Shown in pieces: positions 43,106 through 52,409 of a stretch of 64,000 nt of DNA (position 1 is its first letter; every line of letters begins with the position of its first letter). The position numbers were made by a program, and so were the translations under genes. Source of the DNA: Bacillus litorisediminis (GTDB taxonomy: Bacteria > Bacillota > Bacilli > Bacillales > JC228); contig NZ_JAKZKT010000020.1 of assembly GCF_022808645.1 (NCBI RefSeq), forward strand, positions 18,808-82,807, read 5' to 3'. The notes beneath the pieces were generated by a model. It was not told the DNA's origin and searched no databases. It saw only the letters and a program-made list of their open reading frames with translations.

Positions 43106-43501
43106 ATGCTATACCGTCCGTTTGAAAATAATTTGAATATTCTCCTTAGCAAGCATCAAATTCAAAGGGCTCAATGGACAATCATGTACTACTTATATAA
43201 TTTTGGTTCTGCTACACTCGTTGAACTTTCTACTTATCAGGGGGTCGAAAAACCCACTATAACGAGAACGATGAACCGCTTAGAAGAAATGGGCTATGTT
43301 AAGCAAGTCCCAAGCGAAGACAAACGGGAAAAACCGATGCAGCTGACTGAATTAGGAGTCCAAATCTATAAAGAAGTGCGTCTCACGATTGACGAATTTG
43401 AAGAGAACATACTAAAGGGGATCTCGGAAGAAGAACAAATCGAAGTAATTCGTATTATGGGAGAAATCAGAAACCATATATTTCAGAGAGGAGACAGCTA
43501 A
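43106..43501 (+). CDS. MarR-family transcriptional regulator
   Basis: 131 residues from ATG 43106. Winged helix: RAQWTIMYYLYNFGSATLVE, then GVEKPTITRTMNRLEEMGYV and the wing SEDKREKPMQLTELG. No Shine-Dalgarno lies near 43106. The only one (TTTGGAGG at 43053-43060) is 9 nt before an in-frame ATC at 43070. The 12 codons between read IKTSQKFFHQLL, which looks like missing helix 1. It precedes an MFS gene by one base and two tandem operators precede it. Confidence 0.88.
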   Translation: MLYRPFENNLNILLSKHQIQRAQWTIMYYLYNFGSATLVELSTYQGVEKPTITRTMNRLEEMGYVKQVPSEDKREKPMQLTELGVQIYKEVRLTIDEFEENILKGISEEEQIEVIRIMGEIRNHIFQRGDS

Positions 43502-44704
43502 GTGAATCAGGAGAAGCCCCGACTTTGGACAAAGGATTTTATCATTGTTTCATCTGTTAATTTTTTCTTATACTTAATCTTTTATTTATTAATGGTTACT
43601 GTAGCTCTCTATGCAGTTGAGAAGTATCATGCTTCGGAAAGCCAGGCCGGGCTTGTAACCGGAATATTTATTATTGGAACGTTAATCGGACGTCTCTTTA
43701 TTGGACGAATCATAGATCAAATGGGGTATAAGAAGTTTTTATATATTGGTCTTGCTTTTTTTACTTTAACTTCCTTTTTATATTTTTTTAAATTAGGCAT
43801 TACTTTTTTGCTGATTAATCGATTCGTTCACGGGATTGCACTTGGGGTGGCCAGTACGGCGACCGGATCCATTGTTGCACGAATTATTCCAGCCGCCCGT
43901 AAAGGGGAAGGAATCGGTTTCTACAGTCTAAGTGTTACGCTTGCTACAGCGATTGGCCCATTTATCGGGCTGTTTATGAGCCAGCACACAAGTTATCAAA
44001 TGATTTTCAGTTTTTGCCTCATATTAGGAATCATTAGTTTACTAATCGGGATTTTTCTCTATATACCAGCTGCTGAGGCTCGATCTAGTGCCTCGGAATT
44101 AAAAGGGTTTAAGTTATCTGGCTTTATTGAGCCAAAAGCAGTGCCTATTTCAATTGTCGCTATGATCCTAGGTTTTTGCTACTCTAGCGTTCTTTCGTTT
44201 ATTAATTTTTATGCAATCGAGCTAGAACTCATTGAGGCAGCCAGCTTTTTCTTTATTGTTTATGCAGCTGCTATCATAGTATCTCGTCCATTCACAGGCC
44301 GCTTAATGGATGTTAAGGGTGCGAACTATGTTATGTATCCAGCTTTTGTCCTCTTTGGCGGCGGATTACTGATTTTAAGTACTGCAGAAGTAAGCCTTAC
44401 GTTTCTATTAGCAGGGATTCTGATTGGTCTCGGATTCGGTAATATGCAATCAGTCACCCAAGCTATTGCTATTAAACTGACTCCGTCCCATCGTATGGGC
44501 CTCGCTACTTCTACATTTTTTATATTAATTGATGCTGGGTATGGATTCGGACCTTACCTTCTTGGGTTTGTCATCCCTCTAGCAGGTTACAATTTACTTT
44601 ATGCCATCCTGGGTGTGACCGTTCTGGCAACAGCCATTCTTTACTTCTTTTTGCACGGACAAAAAGAAACTTCAGCGAGAGCAATCCATAACGGAATCTC
44701 ATAA
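43502..44704 (+). CDS. MFS transporter regulated by MarR
   Basis: 400 residues and 12 helices. Motif A is GRLFIGRIIDQMGYKK (about 64-79), with GVASTATGSIVARIIPAARKG. The GTG start at 43502 follows the MarR stop directly (TAAGTG), with GAGAGGAG upstream, so expression is coupled. Likely an efflux pump induced by a ligand of the MarR protein. Confidence 0.87.
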   Translation: MNQEKPRLWTKDFIIVSSVNFFLYLIFYLLMVTVALYAVEKYHASESQAGLVTGIFIIGTLIGRLFIGRIIDQMGYKKFLYIGLAFFTLTSFLYFFKLGITFLLINRFVHGIALGVASTATGSIVARIIPAARKGEGIGFYSLSVTLATAIGPFIGLFMSQHTSYQMIFSFCLILGIISLLIGIFLYIPAAEARSSASELKGFKLSGFIEPKAVPISIVAMILGFCYSSVLSFINFYAIELELIEAASFFFIVYAAAIIVSRPFTGRLMDVKGANYVMYPAFVLFGGGLLILSTAEVSLTFLLAGILIGLGFGNMQSVTQAIAIKLTPSHRMGLATSTFFILIDAGYGFGPYLLGFVIPLAGYNLLYAILGVTVLATAILYFFLHGQKETSARAIHNGIS

Positions 44705-44776
44705 ATTTCAATTGTAAAACAAAAGAGATTGTCACAAAAGCCTGACAGTGGCTTTTGGGAAGTTTCACAAACACAC

Positions 44777-44806
44777 GAGCCATTTATAATTAAAAGGCTC
44801 TTTTTT
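44777..44806 (+). terminator. Terminator after the MarR/MFS operon
   Basis: GAGCC and GGCTC flank a 14-nt AT-rich loop and are followed by TTTTTT. Confidence 0.5.
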
Positions 44807-44909
44807 AATGTATTGCTCAAATCAAATTAGAAATATGGAACAAGCTTACAGTTGGACTAATACAATAAACCATCGGAACTATTTAATTATGGGGGGTGGA
44901 GGTGATACC

Positions 44910-46358
44910 ATGGGAGCCATAAACGGTGAAGAATTCATAAACCGATTAAATCAGATGAATACCGAGATTTGGTTTAATGGAGAAAGGCTAAAAGGAAAAA
45001 TTTCAGAACATCCCGCCTTTAAAGGGATTATTCGGACTAAAGCGTCCCTTTACGATTTACAGCATCACCCAAAGTTTAAGGATGAGATGATATTCCGATC
45101 ACCAGAAACAGGAGACCCTATCAGTCTTTCGTACTTGCAGCCTAAAACTAAAGAGGATTTAAGAAAAAGACGCAGGATGATAGAACACTGGGCCAGACAT
45201 ACGGGCGGGATGATGGGGAGAACACCTGACTATCTGAACACAGTGATGATGAGTTTGGCCTCTTCTGCGTCCCTGATAAAAGAAAAAGAAAATTGTTTTC
45301 CTGACAATATTGAATCCCTATATCAAAGAGCCAGAGAACAAGACCTTTCGTTTACACATACTTTTATTACTCCACAAGTGAACCGTTCCCAATCATATAT
45401 GTATGATTCTGAAGAGCCAATTGCTGCACGAATTATCGATATAAATGAAAAAGGTATTGTAATAAAAGGAGCACGTTTACTCGCAACACAAGGTGGCTTA
45501 ACCGATGAAGTTTTGGTGATAAGTGGTCCCGGGTTATATTTTGATCAAGATGAAGCATTTGCGTTTTCCATTCCCTCTGACACGAAAGGTTTAAAATTTA
45601 TTTGCAGGGAATCTTTTGTTGGCGGAGACTCTCATTTTAATCACCCATTAAGTTCACGATATGAGGAAATGGATTCTATTGTCGTCTTTGATAATGTGAT
45701 AGTCCCGTGGAACCGGGTATTCTTTTATCACAATATTGAGGTGTCTAACGAATTCTTAGTTAAAAGTTCTTTTCATTCTTTTACTGTGCATCAAGCTGTA
45801 ACAAGACAAGTAATTAAAACAGAATTTCTGTTGGGCCTTGCCGAACTCCTTGCGGAAACGATTAACGTAGTTGAATACCAGCATATCCAGGAAAAACTAT
45901 CAGAGATCATCATCGGTCTTGAAACGATGAAGGCTCTCTTAGAGAAGTCAGAAAACGATGCACAATTGGACGAATGGGGATATATGCGGCCAAATATCAT
46001 TCCGCTTCGGGTTGCAAGTAATGTTTTTCCCCGAATATATCCTCGCTTTTGTGAAATCATCCAATTAATTGGTGCCAGCGGAATGGTAACCTTACCTGCT
46101 GAAAAAGACTTTTATTCAGAAATCCGGCCAGATTTAGATCTGTATCTTCAAGGATCCTGCATGAAGGCTGAGGACCGAGTTAAAATTTTTCGTTTAGCCT
46201 GGGACCTGACTATGAGTTCATTTGGGACGAGACAAACTCAATATGAACGGTTCTTTTTTGGAGATCCAATTCGATTAGCAAATGGATTATATCAATCTTA
46301 TCCTAAAACCAAGCTTGTGAAAGCAGTCAGTGATTTCTTAAATTTAAAAGCAGAGTAA
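44910..46358 (+). CDS. 4-hydroxyphenylacetate 3-hydroxylase (HpaB) family flavin-dependent monooxygenase
   Basis: 482 residues from ATG 44910 (GGAGGTGAT upstream; the frame extends to 44808 without a site). HpaB_N then HpaB_C: WARHTGGMMGRTPDYLN (FAD-region signature), FTHTFITPQVNRSQ, and VTLPAEKDF near the end. It uses reduced FAD and O2 to ortho-hydroxylate phenols. No small HpaC flavin reductase gene lies nearby, so reduced flavin must come from elsewhere. Substrate uncertain. Confidence 0.88.
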   Translation: MGAINGEEFINRLNQMNTEIWFNGERLKGKISEHPAFKGIIRTKASLYDLQHHPKFKDEMIFRSPETGDPISLSYLQPKTKEDLRKRRRMIEHWARHTGGMMGRTPDYLNTVMMSLASSASLIKEKENCFPDNIESLYQRAREQDLSFTHTFITPQVNRSQSYMYDSEEPIAARIIDINEKGIVIKGARLLATQGGLTDEVLVISGPGLYFDQDEAFAFSIPSDTKGLKFICRESFVGGDSHFNHPLSSRYEEMDSIVVFDNVIVPWNRVFFYHNIEVSNEFLVKSSFHSFTVHQAVTRQVIKTEFLLGLAELLAETINVVEYQHIQEKLSEIIIGLETMKALLEKSENDAQLDEWGYMRPNIIPLRVASNVFPRIYPRFCEIIQLIGASGMVTLPAEKDFYSEIRPDLDLYLQGSCMKAEDRVKIFRLAWDLTMSSFGTRQTQYERFFFGDPIRLANGLYQSYPKTKLVKAVSDFLNLKAE

Positions 46359-46393
46359 AAAACTTCTTCATATTTGAATAAAAACGTTTTAAA

Positions 46394-46437
46394 AAACCTA
46401 GGATTTATGACACTGGCAGGTGCCGAACCCTAGGTTT
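46394..46437. terminator. Hairpin between convergent genes
   Basis: AACCTAGG and CCTAGGTT arms enclose a GGCAGGTGCCG inner palindrome, between the HpaB and permease genes. Confidence 0.5.
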
Positions 46438-46455
46438 ATGACTTTAATATTGATC

Positions 46456-47514
46456 TTAAAGAATCATCTTCCCGATGAGCCCGCTTACGATTCCAAGAAT
46501 AACAACTGAAGCAAGCAAAAACCAAATTACTTTTTTGGGGAAAGATTTAGATACCATAATGACAGAGGGCAGGCTTATTGCCGGTAATGTAATTAACAGG
46601 GCAGCAGCAGGTCCACTCCCAAGTCCTAAGGACATAAATGTTTGTATGATTGGAATTTCTGCTGCTGTCGGTATGACAAAAAGCATCCCGGCAATTGCAA
46701 ATAGAATAATGGCCATTAGGCTGTTTGCTGCTGTGTCACTTAATTCCGGGAATAGCCATACCCGCCCCGCTCCTAATAGCAGAACGGATAATACGTATGC
46801 TGGAAGAATATAGAGAACCATACTTGCTAAACTTTTTCCCCATCTTGATAAAAAGCTGCCCTCTTGTTGTGGATCCTTTAAAACCTGATCGTAAACAGGC
46901 TCTGCGTCTCTTACCAATCGATTAGCTAAATAACTAACTCCAAATGTTAAAATAAGTCCGAATACAAGACGAATTAACGTGAATTCCCACGATAAAACAA
47001 AAGTAATAAAAATAAGTGTTGCCGGGTTAATCATTGGATTTCCAATCCAAAACGCTAAGGCTGCCCCGACAGATACATTCTTTTTACGGAGACCCACAGC
47101 CATTGGCGCTGCGCAGCAAGAGCACATCATCCCAGGTACTGAAGCGATACCACCGATCGCAGTACTTCCAAATGACTTTTTGCCGAGTAATTTAAGAAGC
47201 CAATGTGTAGGAATTAAAACCTGCAATAAAGATCCTAGCAGAATCCCAAGGACTGCTGCTTTCCATACCGATTGGAAATAAGCCACCGCATAGTCCCAGG
47301 CAGTTTGCCATGATGGTGTCATAGTTGATAGATCACCCAATATAGATGATCCAATCGAATGTGTATGGGCCGCTGTTAGGGACTTGTGATAATAAGGCCA
47401 CCATTTTACATAAAGTAATCCCACAACTGCAATGAGAATAAATGTGACAACAAACCAAATCATTTTTTTTTGATGAGATGTCTGTTGTTCAAGAGTAGTA
47501 TCTAACTGTGACAT
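46456..47514 (-). CDS. Permease, DUF318/UPF0718 (YraQ/ArsP-like)
   Basis: 352 residues and eight or more helices. The family signature is GIASVPGMMCSCCAAPMAVG followed by WIGNPMINPATL near residues 125-165. The adjacent CC pair is conserved in permeases linked to arsenic or other metal(loid) export. AGGAGG precedes ATG 47514. No arsR or metal-binding partner lies beside it, so the substrate is open. Confidence 0.82.
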   Translation of the reverse strand: MSQLDTTLEQQTSHQKKMIWFVVTFILIAVVGLLYVKWWPYYHKSLTAAHTHSIGSSILGDLSTMTPSWQTAWDYAVAYFQSVWKAAVLGILLGSLLQVLIPTHWLLKLLGKKSFGSTAIGGIASVPGMMCSCCAAPMAVGLRKKNVSVGAALAFWIGNPMINPATLIFITFVLSWEFTLIRLVFGLILTFGVSYLANRLVRDAEPVYDQVLKDPQQEGSFLSRWGKSLASMVLYILPAYVLSVLLLGAGRVWLFPELSDTAANSLMAIILFAIAGMLFVIPTAAEIPIIQTFMSLGLGSGPAAALLITLPAISLPSVIMVSKSFPKKVIWFLLASVVILGIVSGLIGKMIL

Positions 47515-47621
47515 GGTAACCTCCTATACGTTAAATCTTTTGGACATATTATTATATCATAGGTAGGATTGAAGTTTATTTAACAAAAAACAAAAGCCTT
47601 TCATTAGAAATACATTCGTGT

Positions 47622-47680
47622 AAATGGGTCGTGACCCCCAGCGCGTTAAAGCATTAACGTGTTAAGGGCACGACCCATTT
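47622..47680. repeat. Intergenic palindrome AAATGGGTCGTG...CACGACCCATTT
   Basis: A long stem (AAATGGGTCGTG with CACGACCCATTT) and an inner GCGTTAAAGCATTAACG partial palindrome lie between the permease and toxin genes. It resembles other dispersed Bacillaceae palindromes. Confidence 0.6.
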
Positions 47681-47873
47681 GATGCTAAGGAATAATCTTT
47701 TTTTCCTGTTGACATATGGAATCTGCTTTGAACCTTTAATACAATATATGTCAAATTTCACTGGAAAATTAATGGGAAAAATGGGTGGATATTCCCTTTT
47801 TTTAGAAATTCCTATCAATTATGATGGTTTATGTGTTTTTAAATTTAATAGTAATAGAAAGCGAGGGAAAAAT

Positions 47874-50669
47874 TTGAAAGCTAAAGTATCTTTGCATTGG
47901 CTTCTTGTGTTAGTTTTAGTCATTTCAGCTATGCTGCCAGGCATGACTGCGGCAAAAGAAAGCCAAAAGAAAATTTCCACTATTTCAGAGCTGGCAGATG
48001 CATCCGAGTCGTCTGAGCAAAATGTTAAACAGTTAATGGCAGAGGCAATGGAACAAATCGAAAATTTCCCTGAAATGGATCCGCCTAAAAATAATAAACG
48101 GGTGGAATATGCACTGTTTGAGTTACAGGCTGCAGTGGACGGCAATTTTGAAACAAATAATGCAATAAAGGCCGCAACATTTTTTGACCACAGTAAGAAT
48201 GCATTAGGCATCCTTGAAGCAAACCCGCACATTACCTCTGAAGAAAAGACTCATGTCATTAACACAGTAATTTCAGCAAACAGAATGGTGACGAAAGAAT
48301 TATTAGCTTTGCTCGACGAAAATATCGACTTATTTTCAAACAAAGATAAAAAGCTTTTAGATCAGGCCCATAAAGAGTATGAAAAAGGGTTAGACTTTGA
48401 ACATAAAAACAACCGGGAACAGTCCGTTCATTTTTACAAAAAATCATGGATTAGCGCCCAGGAACTCAAAGTAAAAGCAAAACAGCTTCTTGATTCAGAT
48501 AGCGACGGCGCAACCAATGCTATTGAAGAAAAGATTGGTACAAACAAAGAAAAACCGGATACAGACGGGGACGGATTGTTAGATGGATTTGAAATCCTAA
48601 AACTATATACATCCCCGCTTAAACAAGATACAAATAATAACGACACAACTGACAATCAGGAAGATACCGATCAAGACGGATTAACCAATCTTCAGGAACA
48701 GGTAGCAGAGACAGATCCGGTCTTAAAGGATTCTGATTCTGACGGATTAGAGGATCGGATTGAACTAGAGGAATTTGGAACGTCTCCTCTATTAAAGGAT
48801 ACAGATCATGATGGTTTAAATGATTTCGAGGAATATCAGGTTGGCAGCGACCCGCATAAAAAAGATTCCGACCGTGACCGCCTATATGATGGACTTGAAA
48901 GTTTTACTCAAACCTTTACCGAAAATCAATCTGGAACTATTCTTGAACTTCAGGCACAAGGAGATATTTCACCATACGTCCAATTAAAAAATGTATCCGA
49001 TTATAGCATTTTCCAAGACGTGTCTGGGGCGGTTTCTGATTTTGTCGAAATAACGGTGGAAAAGGAATTTGAGCAGGCACTAGTCAAAATACCATTCGAT
49101 GAAAATGATATTCCAAATGGCGACATTGAGAATATCAAAATGTATAGGTATGATAAAGAAAACCACAGTTTTACGCAGCTTGAAAATCAGGAGGTCGACA
49201 GAGAAAACGGCTTAATACTGGCAGAGACAGACCAATTTTCAGTATTCACGTTAATCTACACGCCTGATTCACAAAATAGCAAAACTTTAGATCTTTTAAA
49301 TTCACTTAAGTCTAGCGATTCCTTTCAAATTGCCAATGAGCAGGATGATGCAGATTTCGACGGTGATGGGTTAACATACACTGAAGAATTAGAACAAGGA
49401 ACCTATATCTACTTTCCTGATACAGATTCCGACGGGCTTAACGATGGACTTGAGGTAGATATAGGAGCTGATCCTTTTACCGGGAATGCCGACGGGGATT
49501 CTTATAATGATTTGGAAGAGTATAATAATGGAACAGACCCAGATTTGTACGACAAGGTTTGGACTGATTATGTTCAAGAAGTCTTACTCGGGGCTAGCGT
49601 CAATGAATTCGGCGAAACCCTTGTTGATTGGGGCTGGATGGATGAAGAAACATTCAACTCCATTCCGTATTTAATCGGGCAGCTCGTTTCCGGCTACCTT
49701 GTCTATGGGGATATCGTTGATTTCGTCGCTAACCTCACCCAAGCTGATATTGGGGACGGTCTATTAGCTGCAGCCGGGGTGATTCCAGTTGTCGGTGATG
49801 CCGGAAAAACGATTGCCAAACTCTTAGAATTTGTTAAACGTACAAAAGATAATCTTCCAAAAGCCTATCGAATCATATTAGATGAATTTGGGGACAACCC
49901 TGCCATGCTGTCTAGATTGCTGGATGAAATATCTGAAGGAGCAGCTGCTACTTTAAGACGAATGGGTGCTTCTGACCGAATGATTGCACAGCTAGGAAAG
50001 CATGGGAATGACCTGCAAAAAATAAGCAGACTAAGCGGTATTAAATTAGGTGACTTAACGCTTGATGCCACGCAAAGAAACATAATAAACCGGCAGATTC
50101 GACAGCGTTGGGGTACTTATTTAAATCCTAAAAAAAGGGCAGAAGCTTTTGCTATGGAAGCCGCGATATGGTACTACGAACAGCAAGGCTATAAACTATT
50201 ATATTCCCAGCGTGATATCAATCCGAACATTCTTACCTCTCAAGGGCCTGATATTGTGATGAAAAGCCCGACTGGAGAACCATTGATTATTGAAGCCAAA
50301 GGGTCACACTCGGAAAAAGGTAAATTGAACGACGGGAAAGAGAAGCGTTCACGACTTGCATCTAATGTAGGAGGACAGCTTCGCTATTATCTAGACAGAG
50401 AATGGATGACTGTCAATAGCCAAAACAGATACATGGATGCTTTTGAAAGAGCCATCGCTAACGGAACCATCAGTCCGGAAGAGAGAGAAGCCTATAATCT
50501 CTTAAAAAACATCATTGATAATGGTGCTCCATACAAGAGTTCTGTTGTTTATGGCGGTATTCGAGATGCCAGGTCTGTTATTGAAGCGGGCAGAAAGATT
50601 GATGAGTATTTAGAAAATGTAATAAAGGATACTCAATCTTTAGATTTCATTATCATTCGCAATCTGTAA
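47874..50669 (+). CDS. Exported polymorphic toxin-like protein: calcium-binding repeats plus PD-(D/E)xK nuclease domain
   Basis: 931 residues from TTG 47874 (GCGAGGGAAAAAT upstream; the frame extends to 47679 without a signal peptide at its start). Order: Sec signal peptide (1-29, LHWLLVLVLVISAMLPGMTA); helical region (30-205); DxDxDGxxD repeats (about 208-340); beta-rich domain (346-465); a second calcium-repeat block (492-560); Gly/Pro pre-toxin-like segment GLLAAAGVIPVVGDAGK (about 629-645); C-terminal nuclease-like domain with GPDIVM (Asp 793) and IIEAKGS (Glu 807, Lys 809), the PD-(D/E)xK pattern. No LXG or sortase motif. Function as a toxin is inferred; it could also be a secreted DNA-degrading enzyme. 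Confidence 0.75.
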   Translation: MKAKVSLHWLLVLVLVISAMLPGMTAAKESQKKISTISELADASESSEQNVKQLMAEAMEQIENFPEMDPPKNNKRVEYALFELQAAVDGNFETNNAIKAATFFDHSKNALGILEANPHITSEEKTHVINTVISANRMVTKELLALLDENIDLFSNKDKKLLDQAHKEYEKGLDFEHKNNREQSVHFYKKSWISAQELKVKAKQLLDSDSDGATNAIEEKIGTNKEKPDTDGDGLLDGFEILKLYTSPLKQDTNNNDTTDNQEDTDQDGLTNLQEQVAETDPVLKDSDSDGLEDRIELEEFGTSPLLKDTDHDGLNDFEEYQVGSDPHKKDSDRDRLYDGLESFTQTFTENQSGTILELQAQGDISPYVQLKNVSDYSIFQDVSGAVSDFVEITVEKEFEQALVKIPFDENDIPNGDIENIKMYRYDKENHSFTQLENQEVDRENGLILAETDQFSVFTLIYTPDSQNSKTLDLLNSLKSSDSFQIANEQDDADFDGDGLTYTEELEQGTYIYFPDTDSDGLNDGLEVDIGADPFTGNADGDSYNDLEEYNNGTDPDLYDKVWTDYVQEVLLGASVNEFGETLVDWGWMDEETFNSIPYLIGQLVSGYLVYGDIVDFVANLTQADIGDGLLAAAGVIPVVGDAGKTIAKLLEFVKRTKDNLPKAYRIILDEFGDNPAMLSRLLDEISEGAAATLRRMGASDRMIAQLGKHGNDLQKISRLSGIKLGDLTLDATQRNIINRQIRQRWGTYLNPKKRAEAFAMEAAIWYYEQQGYKLLYSQRDINPNILTSQGPDIVMKSPTGEPLIIEAKGSHSEKGKLNDGKEKRSRLASNVGGQLRYYLDREWMTVNSQNRYMDAFERAIANGTISPEEREAYNLLKNIIDNGAPYKSSVVYGGIRDARSVIEAGRKIDEYLENVIKDTQSLDFIIIRNL

Positions 50670-50680
50670 TCAGTGATTTC

Positions 50681-50714
50681 ACAGGAAGGGAGAAGAACTC
50701 CCTTCTTTTCTGTC
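50681..50714 (+). terminator. Hairpin between toxin and immunity genes
   Basis: GAAGGGAG and CTCCCTTC form an 8-bp stem around AAGAA, followed by TTTTC. It stands 11 bp after the toxin stop and 21 bp before the immunity start. A partial terminator here would set the ratio of the two products. Confidence 0.55.
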
Positions 50715-50735
50715 ATCATCATAGGAGAGGATTAT

Positions 50736-51353
50736 ATGACCAAAGAAATAAAAGTGAATGCAGAAAAATTGCACTGGAAAAAAAATTTTTTGGACTCTAT
50801 TGGCCCCACATCCTGGTCTGATTATGAAGCCTACGCAAGATGTTTATTCTATTTAGGAGAAAAAGAAGAAGCTAAAGCTTATTTTTTAGAAGCGGCCAAA
50901 CGAATTGAAAAACTGATGGCTGTTTTTGAAAAAGAAAATCAAAAAGAATTTGCTCGTGTACAGCTGATTCAAGCCAATTATTACCGCCTGGCAGGTGAGA
51001 AAACGCAAAGCATCGAGCGGTATGATGAAATCCAGGAACTGCTGAAATCGATGTTTGAGAAGGATTATGAAGGTGATCAGAAAAAAGGGATCTCTTTATT
51101 AAACAATCTCAGCTATTGCTATTTCTTTTTAGAGGATTACGAGCAATCCATCCATTATGGAAAGATGGTAACAGAATGGTACCCTATCTCTCTGGGCTAT
51201 TCGGAAGGAATTTTCCATTCTGAAAAAAAACAAATTGAATCTACTTTAAATTATGTAATAAAGCAAATAAAAAAAGAAAATAGTGTCCCTTACGACACAG
51301 GAGCCGAAGTAAGTCTATGGGATTGGTATGAAATCGGGAAAAAACTGCTATGA
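50736..51353 (+). CDS. Helical TPR-like protein, putative immunity partner
   Basis: 205 residues from ATG 50736 (AGGAGAGG upstream; a frame from 50673 has no site). No signal peptide, so cytoplasmic. TPR-like helix pairs: YEAYARCLFYLGEKEEAKAY, LIQANYYRLAGEKTQSIERY and LLNNLSYCYFFLEDYEQSIH. It follows the toxin-like gene on the same strand after 66 bp. Size, placement and cytosolic location fit an immunity protein that blocks the nuclease domain. I do not recognise a named family and the role is inference. Confidence 0.6.
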   Translation: MTKEIKVNAEKLHWKKNFLDSIGPTSWSDYEAYARCLFYLGEKEEAKAYFLEAAKRIEKLMAVFEKENQKEFARVQLIQANYYRLAGEKTQSIERYDEIQELLKSMFEKDYEGDQKKGISLLNNLSYCYFFLEDYEQSIHYGKMVTEWYPISLGYSEGIFHSEKKQIESTLNYVIKQIKKENSVPYDTGAEVSLWDWYEIGKKLL

Positions 51354-51418
51354 AATAAAACAAAGGGACGGTTCTTCTGTTTCATTTGAAACAGAAGAAC
51401 CGTCCCTTTGTTTATTTT
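51353..51418. repeat. Dispersed GGGACGGTTCT palindrome, near-perfect copy
   Basis: ACAAAGGGACGGTTCT-TC-TGTTTCA with its exact complement around TT gives a 25-bp perfect stem. It spans the gap between two convergent stop codons (immunity gene and YkuK gene) and forms the last codons of the latter. Confidence 0.9.
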
Positions 51419-51963
51419 GTATATCGGTTTGCATAGCTCGATGCTACAAGGGAGTCTGGTTTGATTTTTGCTTGTATTCCATGTGCCTCTATTCTCGCTA
51501 CCATTTCTGAAACAAATTCTCTTGTCTTATTCCTCTGTCCTTTGCCGATGTCCAAGTGACCCTCCATTGTTAAACTTGCTCCTTTATAAACATGCGGCAG
51601 AACAATTTCGATTAGCTCATTTTTCAATTCATCGTTAAACATAAAGGCAACCTGTTCGGTTAACGAAGTTTCAATGGAAATCTTTTGATGTAAATTACGG
51701 ATAGGATTTGGATATACCAATTTTCGATAGCAAGCCCATGCCCCTCTTCCCACTCTTTGGATAACGATGCCCGTTATAAATACGGTCTCTTTTGAATAGA
51801 CATGAGAATCGGTTCCAATCATGAGCCTATAATTGCCCATAGGCTCCTGCCTCATAAAGGAAACAATGCGAAAATACACATCCTCAAAGGTTAAATTCGA
51901 ATCCGATAAATTTTTAAACGTCAGCGGCCGGTTAGCAAAGAAAGTGTCTTTCAGTGCTTCCAT
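51412..51963 (-). CDS. RNase H-like YkuK-family protein (DUF458)
   Basis: 183 residues. LMIGTDSHVYSKETVFITGI (48-67) holds the RNase H-like acidic Asp, with SLTEQVAF, LTMEGHLDIG and DSLVASSYANR. Matches the YkuK/DUF458 family of Bacillaceae, about 170 residues long; activity not established. The stop TAA and part of the final codons lie inside a palindromic repeat, so the extreme C-terminus may have been rewritten. AAAAGGAG directly abuts the ATG, unusually close. Confidence 0.88.
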   Translation of the reverse strand: MEALKDTFFANRPLTFKNLSDSNLTFEDVYFRIVSFMRQEPMGNYRLMIGTDSHVYSKETVFITGIVIQRVGRGAWACYRKLVYPNPIRNLHQKISIETSLTEQVAFMFNDELKNELIEIVLPHVYKGASLTMEGHLDIGKGQRNKTREFVSEMVARIEAHGIQAKIKPDSLVASSYANRYTK

Positions 51964-52409
51964 CTCCTTTTGTCGTTTTTTATCCAGTTAAAAGCTTATC
52001 CTTATATTAAGAAAATATGTTAAAAATGCAGGCAAATGTGCTAATTAACCAAAAACATAAATTTAGTTAACAATATTTTAAGATATTTAATGAGAATTTC
52101 ATGGGGTTTTTATATGATATTCAGCCTTTTAAGCAAGTGTCAGGGCAATTCCCCCGCTTTTTTAAGGCAATAAAGGATGGTACCATATTAGATAGCCAAA
52201 TAGGTTCCGTCCTTTATCAGCTTAAGCACAGATCCCTTGTCCCACTTAGTCTCTCTTTTCAGAGTATATAAAATTGAAAAAGCAGAAAGATAAACAGTGC
52301 CTGTTCAAGGATTAACAGGGACATACAACTGACAATAAGGAAGTGGAACCGTCCCTGTGCTTCCTAATATTTTAATGAAATTTTGGAATATTAAGCTACA
52401 GGCATTGAA
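51964..52409. other. 446-bp gap with repeat debris
   Basis: No gene is visible. A GGAACCGTCCCTGTGCTTCC stretch at about 52345-52364 is a decayed right arm of the dispersed palindrome. The rest is AT-rich and probably carries the promoter of the downstream permease. Confidence 0.5.

Noticed and set aside
47679..47873. N-terminal extension of the toxin-like protein
   Set aside because: The frame is open but has no ribosome binding site, starts within a palindrome arm, and would bury the signal peptide at residue 66.
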